Source: M1-B18 sp048264125 (GTDB lineage: Bacteria > Bacillota > Clostridia > Peptostreptococcales > Natronincolaceae). From it: DNA of 64,000 nucleotides. The translations under genes and the position numbers were made by a program. Under the pieces are notes generated by a model, which made no database searches, was not told where the DNA came from, and saw nothing but the letters and a program-made list of their open reading frames with translations. Of the stretch, positions 7,632 through 16,775 are shown in pieces. The first letter of the stretch is position 1. Every line of letters starts with the position of its first letter. The stretch spans positions 186,001 to 250,000 of the forward strand of contig JBLXDM010000008.1 in assembly GCA_048264125.1 (NCBI GenBank). The letters are read 5' to 3'.

Positions 7632-8918
7632 ATGAAAAACAAGTACCTGAGGGCAAAGAATAATAACGGAATAGCTAAAGGGGATATAGAGCAGGCAATA
7701 ATTAAATATCTGGATGAGGTGGGGCCGGTTAAAAATATTTTAATACTGCCTCCCGATATCAGTCGCTTGAATTCCTATGCAGGGCCCATAGTTCAGCTGC
7801 TTTACAAGCATTTAAAGGACAGTAAGGTAGATATCATGCCGGCATTGGGAACCCATACCCCAATGACTAAGGCTGAAATAGAAAAAATGTATGGGGATAT
7901 ACCAGAGATGTGCTTTATCCACCACAATTGGAGAGAGGACACCATAAAGGTAGGTGAGGTTCCGGCTGAATATGTAGCCGAAATATCAAAGGGCTATATG
8001 AATACAAAAATAGATGTAGAGGTAAATAAAAGGCTTCTGGACCCCAAATACGATTTAATAATCTCCGTAGGACAGGTAGTACCCCATGAGATAGCCGGCT
8101 TTGCCAATTACACTAAAAATATTTTGGTGGGCTGCGGAGGCAGAAACATGATTAGCAAGAGCCATTATCTTGGTGCCTTGTATGGCATGGAGGCAATTAT
8201 GGGCAGAGGGGATACCCCCGTCAGAAGACTGTATAACTATGGAGCCAACCAGTTTCTAAGTCATATTCCCTTAATATACATATTGACGGTAACAACAGTA
8301 GAGGCTTCTAAATTAAAGGTGGAGGCACTATCCATGGGTAATGGGGATGAGCTATTTGATGTAACCGCGTGGGTCAGTCAGGAAAAGAATCTCAGCTTTT
8401 TAGATCGGCCTATCAAGAAGGCAGTTGTATATTTGGACCCTGAGGAGTTTAAAACCACATGGATATGCAATAAAGCCATCTATAGAACAAGAATGGCCAT
8501 AGCTGATGGAGGTGAGCTACTAATAATTGCTCCAGCCCTACATGGCTGTGGTGAGGATTTGGAGAATGATAGGCTTATAAGAAAGTACGGGTATATAGGT
8601 CGAGATAGGGTTTTAAAGGCAACAGAGGAGCATGAGGATTTAAAAGGCAATCTCTCAGTGGCAGCGCATCTGATCCATGGCTCCAGTGAGGGGAGATTTA
8701 AGATTACCTATGCTCCGGGGATTATGACAAAGGAAGAAGTGCTTTCCTTAGGCTATGACTACATGCCGCTGGAGGAGGCCCTGAATGCATACGATATAGG
8801 CGGCTTAAAGGACGGCTTCAATGAGGTAATGGGTGAGGAAATTTTTTATATAAGTAATCCTGCTCTTGGACTTTGGACTACAAGAGACAGATTCGATAGG
8901 AAGAGTGAGGGGAGTTAA
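7632..8918 (+). CDS. LarA-family nickel-dependent 2-hydroxyacid racemase/epimerase
   Basis: The 428-residue protein matches lactate racemase LarA: P-D-I-S-R-L-N in the D-D-x-T-R-P position, A-L-G-T-H-T-P-M-T (catalytic His region), and P-H-E-I-A-G-F-x-x-x-x-K-N-I (second His and the Lys that carries the nickel-pincer nucleotide in LarA). LarA homologues are known to act on other 2-hydroxy acids. Here the kinase, KDPG-type aldolase and TRAP neighbours point to a sugar acid, so C2 epimerisation of an aldonate is likely (inference). The cofactor-making larB, larC and larE genes are not in the window. Confidence 0.85.
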   Translation: MKNKYLRAKNNNGIAKGDIEQAIIKYLDEVGPVKNILILPPDISRLNSYAGPIVQLLYKHLKDSKVDIMPALGTHTPMTKAEIEKMYGDIPEMCFIHHNWREDTIKVGEVPAEYVAEISKGYMNTKIDVEVNKRLLDPKYDLIISVGQVVPHEIAGFANYTKNILVGCGGRNMISKSHYLGALYGMEAIMGRGDTPVRRLYNYGANQFLSHIPLIYILTVTTVEASKLKVEALSMGNGDELFDVTAWVSQEKNLSFLDRPIKKAVVYLDPEEFKTTWICNKAIYRTRMAIADGGELLIIAPALHGCGEDLENDRLIRKYGYIGRDRVLKATEEHEDLKGNLSVAAHLIHGSSEGRFKITYAPGIMTKEEVLSLGYDYMPLEEALNAYDIGGLKDGFNEVMGEEIFYISNPALGLWTTRDRFDRKSEGS

Positions 8919-8921
8919 ACA

Positions 8922-10373
8922 ATGCTTATTCTAGTGTTAGAAGCATCAACGGCTTCAGCTAAGGCAATGCTGTATAAAAGCGGAGAAGGAATTATTGATA
9001 CATTTATAACCAATTACTCTTCGGATGCCGGAGACACCATTACCTATGATGCAGACAAGATAATGATGGAGACTCTGAAGGCCGGTAAAAGATTATTAAA
9101 TAAAAGTGGTATAGAGAAAGTAGATATAGTTGCAACCTGCAGTATTTGGAGCCACAGCCTGTTGCTCTTAGATAAGGAAAAACGGCCAATATCTCGATTA
9201 AGCACCTGGGCCGATACCACCGCAGCTATAACTGCTGAAAAATATAGAAAGGACCCGGTCCTTTTTACCTCCCTCTATAAGAGGACCGGCTGTCCGATAC
9301 ACAGCACCTATACACTTTGGAAGTACATGCATGAGAAGGAGCTTCAAGTATATCCAAGTGCCGCCTTTATAGCTTCAATGCCAGATTATTTGTTTTTAAA
9401 GCTCACAGGTGAGCTGGCGGTTTCCAAGAGCACAGCCTCGGCGGGTGGCTTTTTAAATCTACATACACTGGACTGGGATGAGGAGGCCCTAAGGCTGGCT
9501 GATATCAAGAGAGAAATGCTTCCAAGGCTGGTGGATTCAGAGTATATGGCCCCGCTGTCACAGGAGTCTGCTGAAATATTAGGTCTGAGGCCAGATATAC
9601 CAGTTCTTATAACAGGAGCCGATGGATGTATGAATCAGCTGGCGGCCGGAGCCTTCAGCGACAATATAATGACTCTTTCAGTAGGCACCAGTGCCGCAAT
9701 GAGAATATCAACCGACAAGCCTATACTGGCTGAGCATCCCTCCACCTGGTGCTATGTGGGAGTGGAGAATATGTGGATAGCAGGAAGTGCAACAGCCGGA
9801 GCAGGTAATTGTGTAGATTGGATAGGCAAGAGAATATTAGGCTTCAATGGTGGCATATCCCTGGATGATCTTGACAAGGGGGCTTCATTGGCTATGTACA
9901 AGGAAATTGCCCCAATATTTCTGCCATTTCTTGCAGGAGAACGTTGTCCCGGTTGGGATGATACCAAAACCGGAAACCTCTACGAGCTGAAGCTCAGCAA
10001 TGATATTTATGACTTATATTATTCTGTATTGGAGGGCGTGCTGTTTAATCTAAAGCAATGCTATGAAATTACGGTTCCTATAGTAGGAAATCCACCGAAA
10101 TTTATAAGCCTCTCTGGCGGGATAAAAAAGTCACCCTTTTGGTTGTCGATGGTGGCAACAGTCTTCGGCCTTCCCGTTTATGTAGATGAGCTGATGCATG
10201 CATCTATGCTGGGTACAGCCTACATGGCACAAAAATCCCTGGGGGAGCTGAAGTCAATTAAGGACATAAAGCCAATGCTGAACAGTAGTTCAAAACCCAA
10301 ATTAGAAAAAAGCGAGTACTTTCAAAATAGGTTCGATAAATATCTAAGATACTATCATCTGGCCTCTCTATAG
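8922..10373 (+). CDS. FGGY-family carbohydrate kinase, gluconokinase-like
   Basis: The 483-residue protein has the two-domain FGGY architecture: N-terminal V-L-E-A-S-T phosphate loop, W-S-H-S and S-T-W-A-D in the sugar site, G-A-D-G-C-M-N hinge, S-V-G-T-S-A-A-M, and the C-terminal L-S-G-G-I-K-K-S adenosine motif. The length is normal for the family. Overall it looks closest to gluconokinase/xylulokinase types. It starts 3 bp after the larA-like gene, so coupling is tight. It probably phosphorylates the aldonate or keto-acid made by the preceding enzymes; the exact sugar is not determinable. Confidence 0.85.
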   Translation: MLILVLEASTASAKAMLYKSGEGIIDTFITNYSSDAGDTITYDADKIMMETLKAGKRLLNKSGIEKVDIVATCSIWSHSLLLLDKEKRPISRLSTWADTTAAITAEKYRKDPVLFTSLYKRTGCPIHSTYTLWKYMHEKELQVYPSAAFIASMPDYLFLKLTGELAVSKSTASAGGFLNLHTLDWDEEALRLADIKREMLPRLVDSEYMAPLSQESAEILGLRPDIPVLITGADGCMNQLAAGAFSDNIMTLSVGTSAAMRISTDKPILAEHPSTWCYVGVENMWIAGSATAGAGNCVDWIGKRILGFNGGISLDDLDKGASLAMYKEIAPIFLPFLAGERCPGWDDTKTGNLYELKLSNDIYDLYYSVLEGVLFNLKQCYEITVPIVGNPPKFISLSGGIKKSPFWLSMVATVFGLPVYVDELMHASMLGTAYMAQKSLGELKSIKDIKPMLNSSSKPKLEKSEYFQNRFDKYLRYYHLASL

Positions 10374-10403
10374 GTCCGGAAATAGTGAAAGGAGGTTTTA
10401 CTG

Positions 10404-11375
10404 ATGAAAATATTGATAACACCTAAATCCTTTAAAAATTACAAGGAAAAAACGTATCCGATTATAGAAGGCCTAGGCTATGAAATCATTGAAAATCAGG
10501 CAGGAAGAACCCTAACAGAGGAGGAGATCATAGAGATCGCTAAAGAAGGGGTTTGCGGCATCATCGTAGGGGTGGACCCTTTAACGGAAAAAGTACTTTC
10601 AAGCCTTAAGGACCTAAGGGCTATATCTAAATATGGCGTAGGTATGGACAATATCGATCTGGCAGCTGCGGAGAGATTGGGAATCAAGGTAAAAAATGCA
10701 GTGGGCAGCAATAATGTATCTGTGGCTGAGCTGGCGATTGCGCTAATGTTTGAGTCTGCCAGAAGGGTATCCCTTTTAAACAGCAATGTAAAGCAGGGCA
10801 GATGGGATAGGGTAAGTGGTATTGAGCTTACCAGCAAGGTGCTGGGGGTAGTCGGTGGAGGTCAGATTGGCAAAGAGGTTATGATAAGAGGCAGAGGACT
10901 AGGAATGCAGGTTCTGCTCTATAATCCAAGCTATCGAGATAACGAATTTCTTGAAAAGCATAATATAGGCCTATGTCAGGACCTGGAGGAGCTTTTATGT
11001 AAGGCAGATATCGTGTCCTTGCATTGTCCACTGAAGCCAGAGACAAGGCATATGATAAATTCAGAGACCATCGCTAAAATGAAGCCTACTACTATACTAA
11101 TCAATACCTCCAGAGGAGAATTAATCGATGAGGAGGCGCTTTATTCAGCCTTAAAGGAAAGAAAAATTGCCTTTGCAGCAGAGGATGTTTTTTCAAAGGA
11201 GCCGCCTGAAGGTGACGAAAAGCTTTTGACCTTAGACAATTTTATACTTACGCCGCATGCAGGGGCCTTTACTAAAGAGGCAGGAGAAAGAATGGCGCTG
11301 TACTCAACAAACAATCTTATAGAAATGCTGCAGTACTTTGTGGTACAGGACAAACAATTGGAGGAGATAGGATGA
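10404..11375 (+). CDS. D-isomer-specific 2-hydroxyacid dehydrogenase
   Basis: The 323-residue protein resembles the catalytic part of phosphoglycerate dehydrogenase: G-G-G-Q-I-G nucleotide loop at about residue 150, N-T-S-R-G-E-L-I-D with the substrate-binding Arg, and T-P-H-A-G-A with the catalytic His. It lacks the ACT/ASB domains of serine-pathway SerA, so serine synthesis is unlikely. In this operon it may interconvert a 2-keto acid and a 2-hydroxy acid of the sugar-acid route. It overlaps the aldolase gene by 4 bp (ATGA). Confidence 0.85.
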   Translation: MKILITPKSFKNYKEKTYPIIEGLGYEIIENQAGRTLTEEEIIEIAKEGVCGIIVGVDPLTEKVLSSLKDLRAISKYGVGMDNIDLAAAERLGIKVKNAVGSNNVSVAELAIALMFESARRVSLLNSNVKQGRWDRVSGIELTSKVLGVVGGGQIGKEVMIRGRGLGMQVLLYNPSYRDNEFLEKHNIGLCQDLEELLCKADIVSLHCPLKPETRHMINSETIAKMKPTTILINTSRGELIDEEALYSALKERKIAFAAEDVFSKEPPEGDEKLLTLDNFILTPHAGAFTKEAGERMALYSTNNLIEMLQYFVVQDKQLEEIG

Positions 11376-12019
11376 AGAAATGGGAGACAATCAATAAAAT
11401 TGCAGCAACAGGCTTAGTGGCGGTAGTCAGAGCAGACAATGGTGATATGGCAGCAAAAATAGCCGAGGCATGTCTGGAGGGCGGTTTGACCGCCATTGAA
11501 ATAACCTACACTGTTCCCGGAGCAACAGAAATAATTAGGGAGCTAAATGAAAAATACTACGGAAGAATGATAGTGGGGGCAGGAACTGTCCTTGACCCTG
11601 AAACAGCCAGACTGGCCATATTGGCAGGGGCTCAGTATGTAGTTAGCCCTGCTCTGAACCCTGAAACCGTCCGCCTATGCAATCGTTATCAAGTGCCCTG
11701 CATGGCTGGAATCATGACCATCAGGGAGGCAATAGAGGCAATGGAGCTGGGGGTTGATGTACTGAAGGTATTCCCTGGTGAAATATATGGACCAAAGATT
11801 ATTAAGTCAATTAAGGGACCTCTGCCTCAGGCAAATATGATGCCGACAGGAGGAGTTTCTCTGGAGAATGTTGGTGAATGGATAAAGGCTGGCGCCGTGG
11901 CGGTTGGTGCAGGCAGTCAGCTGATAGCCGGAGCAAAAACCGGGGATTATGCAGCTATAACAGCCTATGCCAGAGAAATGATTGAAAATATACGACTGGC
12001 AAGGGGTTCTAGGGCTTAA
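11372..12019 (+). CDS. eda: Bifunctional 2-keto-3-deoxy-6-phosphogluconate / 4-hydroxy-2-oxoglutarate aldolase
   Basis: The 215-residue protein is a class I aldolase of the KDPG/KHG family: V-V-R-A near the start, E-I-T-Y-T with catalytic Glu, G-A-G-T-V-L-D-P, and V-L-K-V-F-P-G with the Schiff-base Lys. It splits KDPG-like acids to pyruvate plus an aldehyde phosphate. No Edd-type or other sugar-acid dehydratase is in the operon, so its keto-deoxy substrate must be made elsewhere or by an unrecognised step. It is translationally coupled to the dehydrogenase gene. Confidence 0.92.
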   Translation: MKKWETINKIAATGLVAVVRADNGDMAAKIAEACLEGGLTAIEITYTVPGATEIIRELNEKYYGRMIVGAGTVLDPETARLAILAGAQYVVSPALNPETVRLCNRYQVPCMAGIMTIREAIEAMELGVDVLKVFPGEIYGPKIIKSIKGPLPQANMMPTGGVSLENVGEWIKAGAVAVGAGSQLIAGAKTGDYAAITAYAREMIENIRLARGSRA

Positions 12020-12122
12020 AATATTTAATTTTAAAGCTGAATGATAAAGCTTTTAGGGGGTGAGGGCAGGACTATTGGTTTTTAAATAAATAAAACAAAA
12101 AAATATAAGGGGGAAGTTGATA

Positions 12123-13148
12123 ATGAAAAATTTAAAAAAATTGCTTATCCTGCTATTGACAATTGCATTGGTTATAACTACAGCTGTAGGCTGCTCACAG
12201 CCGGCAAGTGAAGAGGGTACTCCAGAGGAGACGCCACAAGAAACCTATGTTTTAAAGTTTAATCACGTATTGGCTGAATCTGAGCCCTTCAATGATGGCT
12301 TCCTAAAATGGGCAGATAATGTTAAGGCCAGAACAAATGGTGGCTTAGTTATCGAGGTATTCCATAGTGCTCAGCTGGGTGTTGAAGAGGATATAATCGA
12401 GCAATTAAAGAACGGTGCTAATGTAGGACAAAACACAGACTCTGCACGTTTAGGAATGTATGTGCCTGAGATCGCAGTAATGAATGCACCATATTTTGTT
12501 GAGACAATAGACGATGTTGTTAAGCTAAATGAGCTGCCATCTATTCAACAGTGGAAGCAGGAGCTGGAGGAGGAGCATGGTATCAAAATATTATCCTTTA
12601 ACTGGGTTCAGGGCTTAAGGCATATGGTTACAAATAAACCAATTAGAACTCCTGAGGACCTTAAAGGGCTTAGGGTTAGAACTCCCGGGGCACCTATCTG
12701 GCAGGAATCCATAAAAGCTATTGGTGCGACACCGGTTGCTTTACCCTTTGGTGAGGTTTATGTAGGTCTGCAGCAGGGTGCTATAGACGGTGCCGACCTG
12801 GTTTATCGTAATGTAACAGGTGCAAAGCTTTATGAATCTGCTAAGTATATGAGCGAAACAGGTCATATCCTACTGATCAATTTCCAAATAATCAGTAAGG
12901 AGTTTTTTGACAGCCTTCCAAAGGAATATCAGGACATATTGGTGGAGGAATGTGATTTGGCAGGTATTGAAACCTCTAAGCTGATGGAGGTAGAAACTGA
13001 AATGCTTAAAGAGGAGCTAGAGGCTAAGGGAATGACTATCGTGAAGGATGTAGACATGGAGGCCTTTAGAGCAGCCGGAGAAGCGGCATATGAGAGCTTA
13101 AACCTTACTGAGGTTAGGGATCAGGTATATAAAGAATTAGGAAGATAA
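12123..13148 (+). CDS. dctP: TRAP transporter solute-binding protein, DctP type (lipoprotein)
   Basis: A lipoprotein signal peptide ends in a V-G-C-S lipobox, followed by an acidic linker. The mature part is a DctP/TRAP-T binding protein with L-R-V-R-T-P, whose Arg normally pairs with the substrate carboxylate, and A-T-P-V-A-L-P-F-G-E-V-Y-V-G-L-Q-Q-G-A-I-D-G. The ATG at 12123 is chosen over an in-frame TTG at 12117 because AAGGGGGAAG sits at proper distance. The binding site implies an organic acid, matching a sugar-acid operon. DctQ and DctM follow. Confidence 0.93.
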   Translation: MKNLKKLLILLLTIALVITTAVGCSQPASEEGTPEETPQETYVLKFNHVLAESEPFNDGFLKWADNVKARTNGGLVIEVFHSAQLGVEEDIIEQLKNGANVGQNTDSARLGMYVPEIAVMNAPYFVETIDDVVKLNELPSIQQWKQELEEEHGIKILSFNWVQGLRHMVTNKPIRTPEDLKGLRVRTPGAPIWQESIKAIGATPVALPFGEVYVGLQQGAIDGADLVYRNVTGAKLYESAKYMSETGHILLINFQIISKEFFDSLPKEYQDILVEECDLAGIETSKLMEVETEMLKEELEAKGMTIVKDVDMEAFRAAGEAAYESLNLTEVRDQVYKELGR

Positions 13149-13173
13149 CGATAGTGTAGCAAGGCAGGGTAAA

Positions 13174-13213
13174 GGGGGGCGGTACCTGTTTTAGAAGTAC
13201 TGGAGCCGTCCCC
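13174..13213 (+). repeat. GC-rich stem-loop between dctP and dctQ
   Basis: GGGGGCGGTACC (from 13175) pairs imperfectly with GGAGCCGTCCCC (13202-13213), 10 of 12 positions. There is no T run. Intercistronic stems after binding-protein genes often stabilise the upstream mRNA, allowing more DctP than permease (inference). The arms resemble the GGGGACGG repeats elsewhere in the window. Confidence 0.6.
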
Positions 13214-13236
13214 ACTTTCTTAAGTGAGGTGAAGGT

Positions 13237-13743
13237 ATGAAAAGGATATATGATTTTATAGGAAGGCTTGAATTGATAATTACAAAGGTTTCTTTGGGAA
13301 CCTTAACTCTTTTGGTCTTTGCATCAGCAATTGCCAGAACCATTAAGCATCCCATAGCTTGGGCAGTTGATGCAGCTACCTTCCTGTTTGCATGGTGTGT
13401 ATTTCTCAGCGGTGACATTGCGCTACGCAATGACAAGCTGGTTTCTATCGACTTATTTACTAAAAGATTGCCTAAAAAAGCACAGTTTTGCTTGCGGATT
13501 TTCAATGATTTACTGATAATTGTATTTTTAGCATTGCTGATAGGATATGGCTTTAAGCTTTCCTATACTACTAGGCTGAGGACCTTTCAAGGCATACCGG
13601 GCTTTAGCTATACCTGGGTTACCCTCAGTGTGCCTGTAGGAAGTATGCTTATGCTTATGACAACTGTTAAGAAAATCATAGGTAATTTAAAATCCGGACC
13701 TAAGGGCTTAAAAAGTACCTCCGGCAGCAGTGAGGTAATGTAA
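13237..13743 (+). CDS. dctQ: TRAP transporter small permease, DctQ type
   Basis: The 168-residue protein has four predicted membrane helices, W-A-V-D-A-A in the first half and a C-terminal basic tail, as expected for the DctQ subunit that joins the large permease to form the secondary transporter. The start ATG follows AAGTGAGGTGAAGGT. It lies between dctP and dctM. Confidence 0.9.
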   Translation: MKRIYDFIGRLELIITKVSLGTLTLLVFASAIARTIKHPIAWAVDAATFLFAWCVFLSGDIALRNDKLVSIDLFTKRLPKKAQFCLRIFNDLLIIVFLALLIGYGFKLSYTTRLRTFQGIPGFSYTWVTLSVPVGSMLMLMTTVKKIIGNLKSGPKGLKSTSGSSEVM

Positions 13744-13779
13744 TATAGTCAATGTCTATTGACAGTAAGGAGGCGTAAT

Positions 13780-15063
13780 ATGTTAGTGGTCTTTATCCTA
13801 TTTTTTGTTTTAATGCTGATTGGGATGCCTGTTGCCTTTGCAATTGGGATATCTGGAGCTATATTTTTTCTGCAGCAGCCAACTCTTGCATTCACCATCC
13901 CGGTTCAGCTGGTACTAACCCAGACCCAGAGCTTTGTGCTACTGGCCATACCCCTCTTCGTTTTTGCGGGAAATTTGTTGAATGAAACAGGGATTACATC
14001 CAGGTTAATGAAGCTGGCCTCAGTTTTAGCCGGGCATATGAGCGGAGGCTTGGCACAGGTAAATGTCGTGTTAAGCGCCCTGATGGGAGGCGTTTCAGGC
14101 TCAGCTATTGCAGATGCCTCGATGCAGGCCAGAGTATTGGGCCCAACCATGAATGAAAAGGGCTACGCAAGGGGATTTTCTGCTGGTATTACTGGCTTTT
14201 CCTCATTAATCGTAACGGCAATACCTCCGGGAATCGGACTTGTACTATATGGCAGTATAGGCGAGGTTTCGATAGGAAGGCTTTTTGCTGCAGGTATAAT
14301 GCCGGGCGTATTAATGACCATTTTGTTGATGTCAGGAGTAACGATTGTATCCAAAAAAAAGGGCTACACTCCGGAACGGGAACAGGCAACCCTAAATGAG
14401 ATTTTCAATTCACTGATTGAGTGCATATGGTCCTTCCTATTCCCTATTCTACTGATAGTGGGCTTGAGATTCGGATTTTTCACCCCTTCGGAGGCAGGTG
14501 CCTTCGCTGTAGTCTATGCAATTGTTGTAGGTGTTTTGGCATATAGAGAGTTTACATGGGAAAAGCTGGTCAAGACATTGGAATGCACTGTTATGGATAT
14601 AGGGATGATTATGATGCTGATAGCCATGTCGGCGATATTCAGCTACGGGATAACCTGGGAGCGAATACCTCAGCAGATAGCGACCTTTATGCTGGGCATA
14701 TCCAGTGTTCCGTTGGTTTCTCTCTTGATAATCATGTTCTTTCTTATAATAGCAGGCATGTTTATGGATTCAACCGTATTGATATTGCTGCTGACATCCA
14801 TCCTAATACCTATTGCCAAACAGGTGGGGCTTGATTTGGTTCACTTTGGAATAATTCTTGTAATGACCCTAACCATAGGGCTGCTAACACCACCCGTCGG
14901 AATGGTTATGTATGTGGTCTGCTCGATATTTGACTGCTCCATAGAGGAGTATATGAAGGAAAGCAAGCTGTTTTTCATGGCGGTATTGGTATTGATAGTA
15001 TTGATTATACTGCTTCCTGACTTAGTATTATTTATTCCTAATATGATTTATGGCAAAGCATAA
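13780..15063 (+). CDS. dctM: TRAP transporter large permease, DctM type
   Basis: About 427 residues with roughly twelve hydrophobic segments and typical DctM motifs (G-G-V-S-G-S-A-I-A-D-A, A-I-P-P-G-I, L-L-T-P-P-V-G). It uses a sodium or proton gradient to import the acid delivered by DctP. A longer frame from a TTG at 13759 would read through the Shine-Dalgarno AAGGAGG, so ATG at 13780 is the start. It completes the transporter. Confidence 0.93.
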   Translation: MLVVFILFFVLMLIGMPVAFAIGISGAIFFLQQPTLAFTIPVQLVLTQTQSFVLLAIPLFVFAGNLLNETGITSRLMKLASVLAGHMSGGLAQVNVVLSALMGGVSGSAIADASMQARVLGPTMNEKGYARGFSAGITGFSSLIVTAIPPGIGLVLYGSIGEVSIGRLFAAGIMPGVLMTILLMSGVTIVSKKKGYTPEREQATLNEIFNSLIECIWSFLFPILLIVGLRFGFFTPSEAGAFAVVYAIVVGVLAYREFTWEKLVKTLECTVMDIGMIMMLIAMSAIFSYGITWERIPQQIATFMLGISSVPLVSLLIIMFFLIIAGMFMDSTVLILLLTSILIPIAKQVGLDLVHFGIILVMTLTIGLLTPPVGMVMYVVCSIFDCSIEEYMKESKLFFMAVLVLIVLIILLPDLVLFIPNMIYGKA

Positions 15064-15095
15064 GCAAAGTAGAGCTTTATAAGGAGGAGAAGAAC

Positions 15096-15854
15096 ATGAA
15101 CTTTACAAGCAAAGTGGTGCTTATAACAGGTGCAGGTGCTGGCATAGGCAGGGCTACAGCCTTGAAATTTACTGAAGCAGGAGCTATCGTTGTGGTGAAT
15201 TCAAGAACAGAGGGGTCTGGAAGGGAAACCCTGGCAATGATTCAAGCAAAGGGCGGAAAGGGTGCTTTTGTTCAAGGGGATGTTTCTGTAGCCCAGGATG
15301 CCGAGAGATTGGTTCAAGAGACGGTAAAGCTCTTTGGCAGGGTGGATGTATTGGTTAATAATGCAGGTATAGTACTGCCCGGCAGAGTAGACAACATGTC
15401 GGAGGAGGATTTTGAAAAAACCATGAGTGTGAATGTAAAGGGCACATTTCTAGTTTCTAAATATGCTATTTTGGAAATGAGAAAAAATGGCGGTGGCGTA
15501 ATTGTAAATATCGGATCTGTTGCTGCCCTTAAGGGGATAGTGGACAGAAGTGCCTATAGTGCCTCAAAAGGTGCAGTAGTATCCCTGACAAGAGCCATGG
15601 CGGCGGATTATTTAAAGGAAAACATTAGGGTAAATTGTGTTTGTCCGGGAACCACAGAAACGCCCGCCCTTGTTGAAAAAATAATGTCATCAGAGGACCC
15701 TGAGGCCACAAGAAGGCTATTTACAGAGCGACAGCCAATGGGGCGTTTAGGTAAGGATGAGGAAATTGCACAGGCTATATTATTTGCCTGCTGTGATGAA
15801 GCAGGCTTTATGAATGGTAGCTTTGTTACCATAGACGGAGGTATGACTATTTAG
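15096..15854 (+). CDS. SDR-family NAD(P)-dependent oxidoreductase, FabG-like
   Basis: The 252-residue classical SDR has canonical T-G-A-G-A-G-I-G, N-N-A-G, V-N-I-G-S with catalytic Ser, and Y-S-A-S-K. It follows dctM by 32 bp with RBS AAGGAGGAG. It is unlikely to be a fatty-acid FabG because no acyl-carrier or fab genes are near; a polyol or sugar-acid dehydrogenase of the same operon is more likely. It differs from the first SDR, which has an atypical nucleotide loop. Confidence 0.87.
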   Translation: MNFTSKVVLITGAGAGIGRATALKFTEAGAIVVVNSRTEGSGRETLAMIQAKGGKGAFVQGDVSVAQDAERLVQETVKLFGRVDVLVNNAGIVLPGRVDNMSEEDFEKTMSVNVKGTFLVSKYAILEMRKNGGGVIVNIGSVAALKGIVDRSAYSASKGAVVSLTRAMAADYLKENIRVNCVCPGTTETPALVEKIMSSEDPEATRRLFTERQPMGRLGKDEEIAQAILFACCDEAGFMNGSFVTIDGGMTI

Positions 15855-15899
15855 GATGGAATAAAAGGCATGATAGCCAGAAATAGAGGAAGTGATAAT

Positions 15900-16280
15900 A
15901 TGGAATATAAGCTGCTGCATACCTGTATTCGAGTTCGTGATTTAGAAAAATCTCTGGAATTCTATGAAAGAGTACTGGGCTTAAGGGAAACCAGAAGGAA
16001 GGAATTTCCGTTGGAGGATTTTTCTCTTGTCTTTTTAAGCGACGAAAGAAGACAGTATGAAATTGAGCTTACCTACAATTATGACAGAAGTGAGGCGTAT
16101 GCTATAGGAAATGGCTTTGGGCATATCGCCCTTTCTGCCGAGGATCTTGAGGAATCCCACAAAAGACATACTGAAATGGGCTATAGGGTTTCCAAGCTAA
16201 TGGGCTTGCCGGGAAGTCCGCCAAGATTTTACTTTATTACAGATCCCGATGGATACGAAATAGAGATAGTAAGGGCGTAA
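15900..16280 (+). CDS. VOC-family protein, lactoylglutathione lyase (glyoxalase I)-like
   Basis: A 126-residue vicinal-oxygen-chelate protein: H-T-C-I-R-V-R-D-L-E-K-S-L-E-F-Y at the start, F-G-H-I-A near the middle, and a final D-P-D-G-Y-E-I-E-I with the metal Glu. These match the H/E metal ligands of GloA. An upstream in-frame ATG at 15870 exists, but the one at 15900 has a GAGG RBS and begins directly at the domain. As last gene of the operon it may detoxify methylglyoxal from triose phosphate or act on a pathway intermediate; either is inference. Confidence 0.85.
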   Translation: MEYKLLHTCIRVRDLEKSLEFYERVLGLRETRRKEFPLEDFSLVFLSDERRQYEIELTYNYDRSEAYAIGNGFGHIALSAEDLEESHKRHTEMGYRVSKLMGLPGSPPRFYFITDPDGYEIEIVRA

Positions 16281-16291
16281 AAAGTCTAATT

Positions 16292-16323
16292 AAAAAAACC
16301 TACTTTTAGCAGGTTTTTTTTGT
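16292..16323 (+). terminator. Terminator of the sugar-acid operon
   Basis: AAACCTaC-TTTTA-GCAGGTTT stem followed by a long T run. Confidence 0.88.
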
Positions 16324-16471
16324 TTTTCCGATTACTATGGATTTTGTACGCAGGAATCGGAGGACATATAACGAATTCAATATTTTATAAAATTTGCAGA
16401 TGTAGGCGATTAGATGTGATAGAATGATATAAGAATCCAGCAAAGGACGATATTTAGGAGGAATGAGTAAA

Positions 16472-16759
16472 ATGGACAAAATGGGCGTTTTCGTTAACTT
16501 AATGTTAACCTTGATTTTATTTGCAATAATCAATTATAAGCTGCTGAACCTTATAAAATACGAGAATCGTATATCAAACCTAAGTGACGGAGCTAGGGCA
16601 GTGCTATCTATCTTATTTCTCGGGGTGGGCTATTATTTAATTATGACCAGGTTTAATATTAGTGAAATTGGAATTCCTGTAAGCATTACCCTCTTCTTCA
16701 GCATGCTGTTTATTGCCCTTGGCACTAAAACCTATAAAAAGAAGCCTAAAAAGCAATAG
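16472..16759 (+). CDS. Small membrane protein, three predicted helices, not recognised
   Basis: This 95-residue hydrophobic protein has three membrane segments (about residues 5-27, 42-62, 68-86) and a basic tail ending K-K-P-K-K-Q. I do not recognise the family. ATG at 16472 is preferred to the one at 16463, which lies directly against the AGGAGG. It is monocistronic with its own terminator. Confidence 0.7.
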   Translation: MDKMGVFVNLMLTLILFAIINYKLLNLIKYENRISNLSDGARAVLSILFLGVGYYLIMTRFNISEIGIPVSITLFFSMLFIALGTKTYKKKPKKQ

Positions 16760-16775
16760 AAAGCTACAGAATAAA

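Noticed and set aside
10404..11375. SerA phosphoglycerate dehydrogenase of serine synthesis
   Set aside because: Too short for SerA with regulatory domains, and embedded in a sugar-acid catabolic operon.
14556..14834. A 92-codon frame inside dctM
   Set aside because: Same-strand shadow frame within an unmistakable membrane-protein gene.
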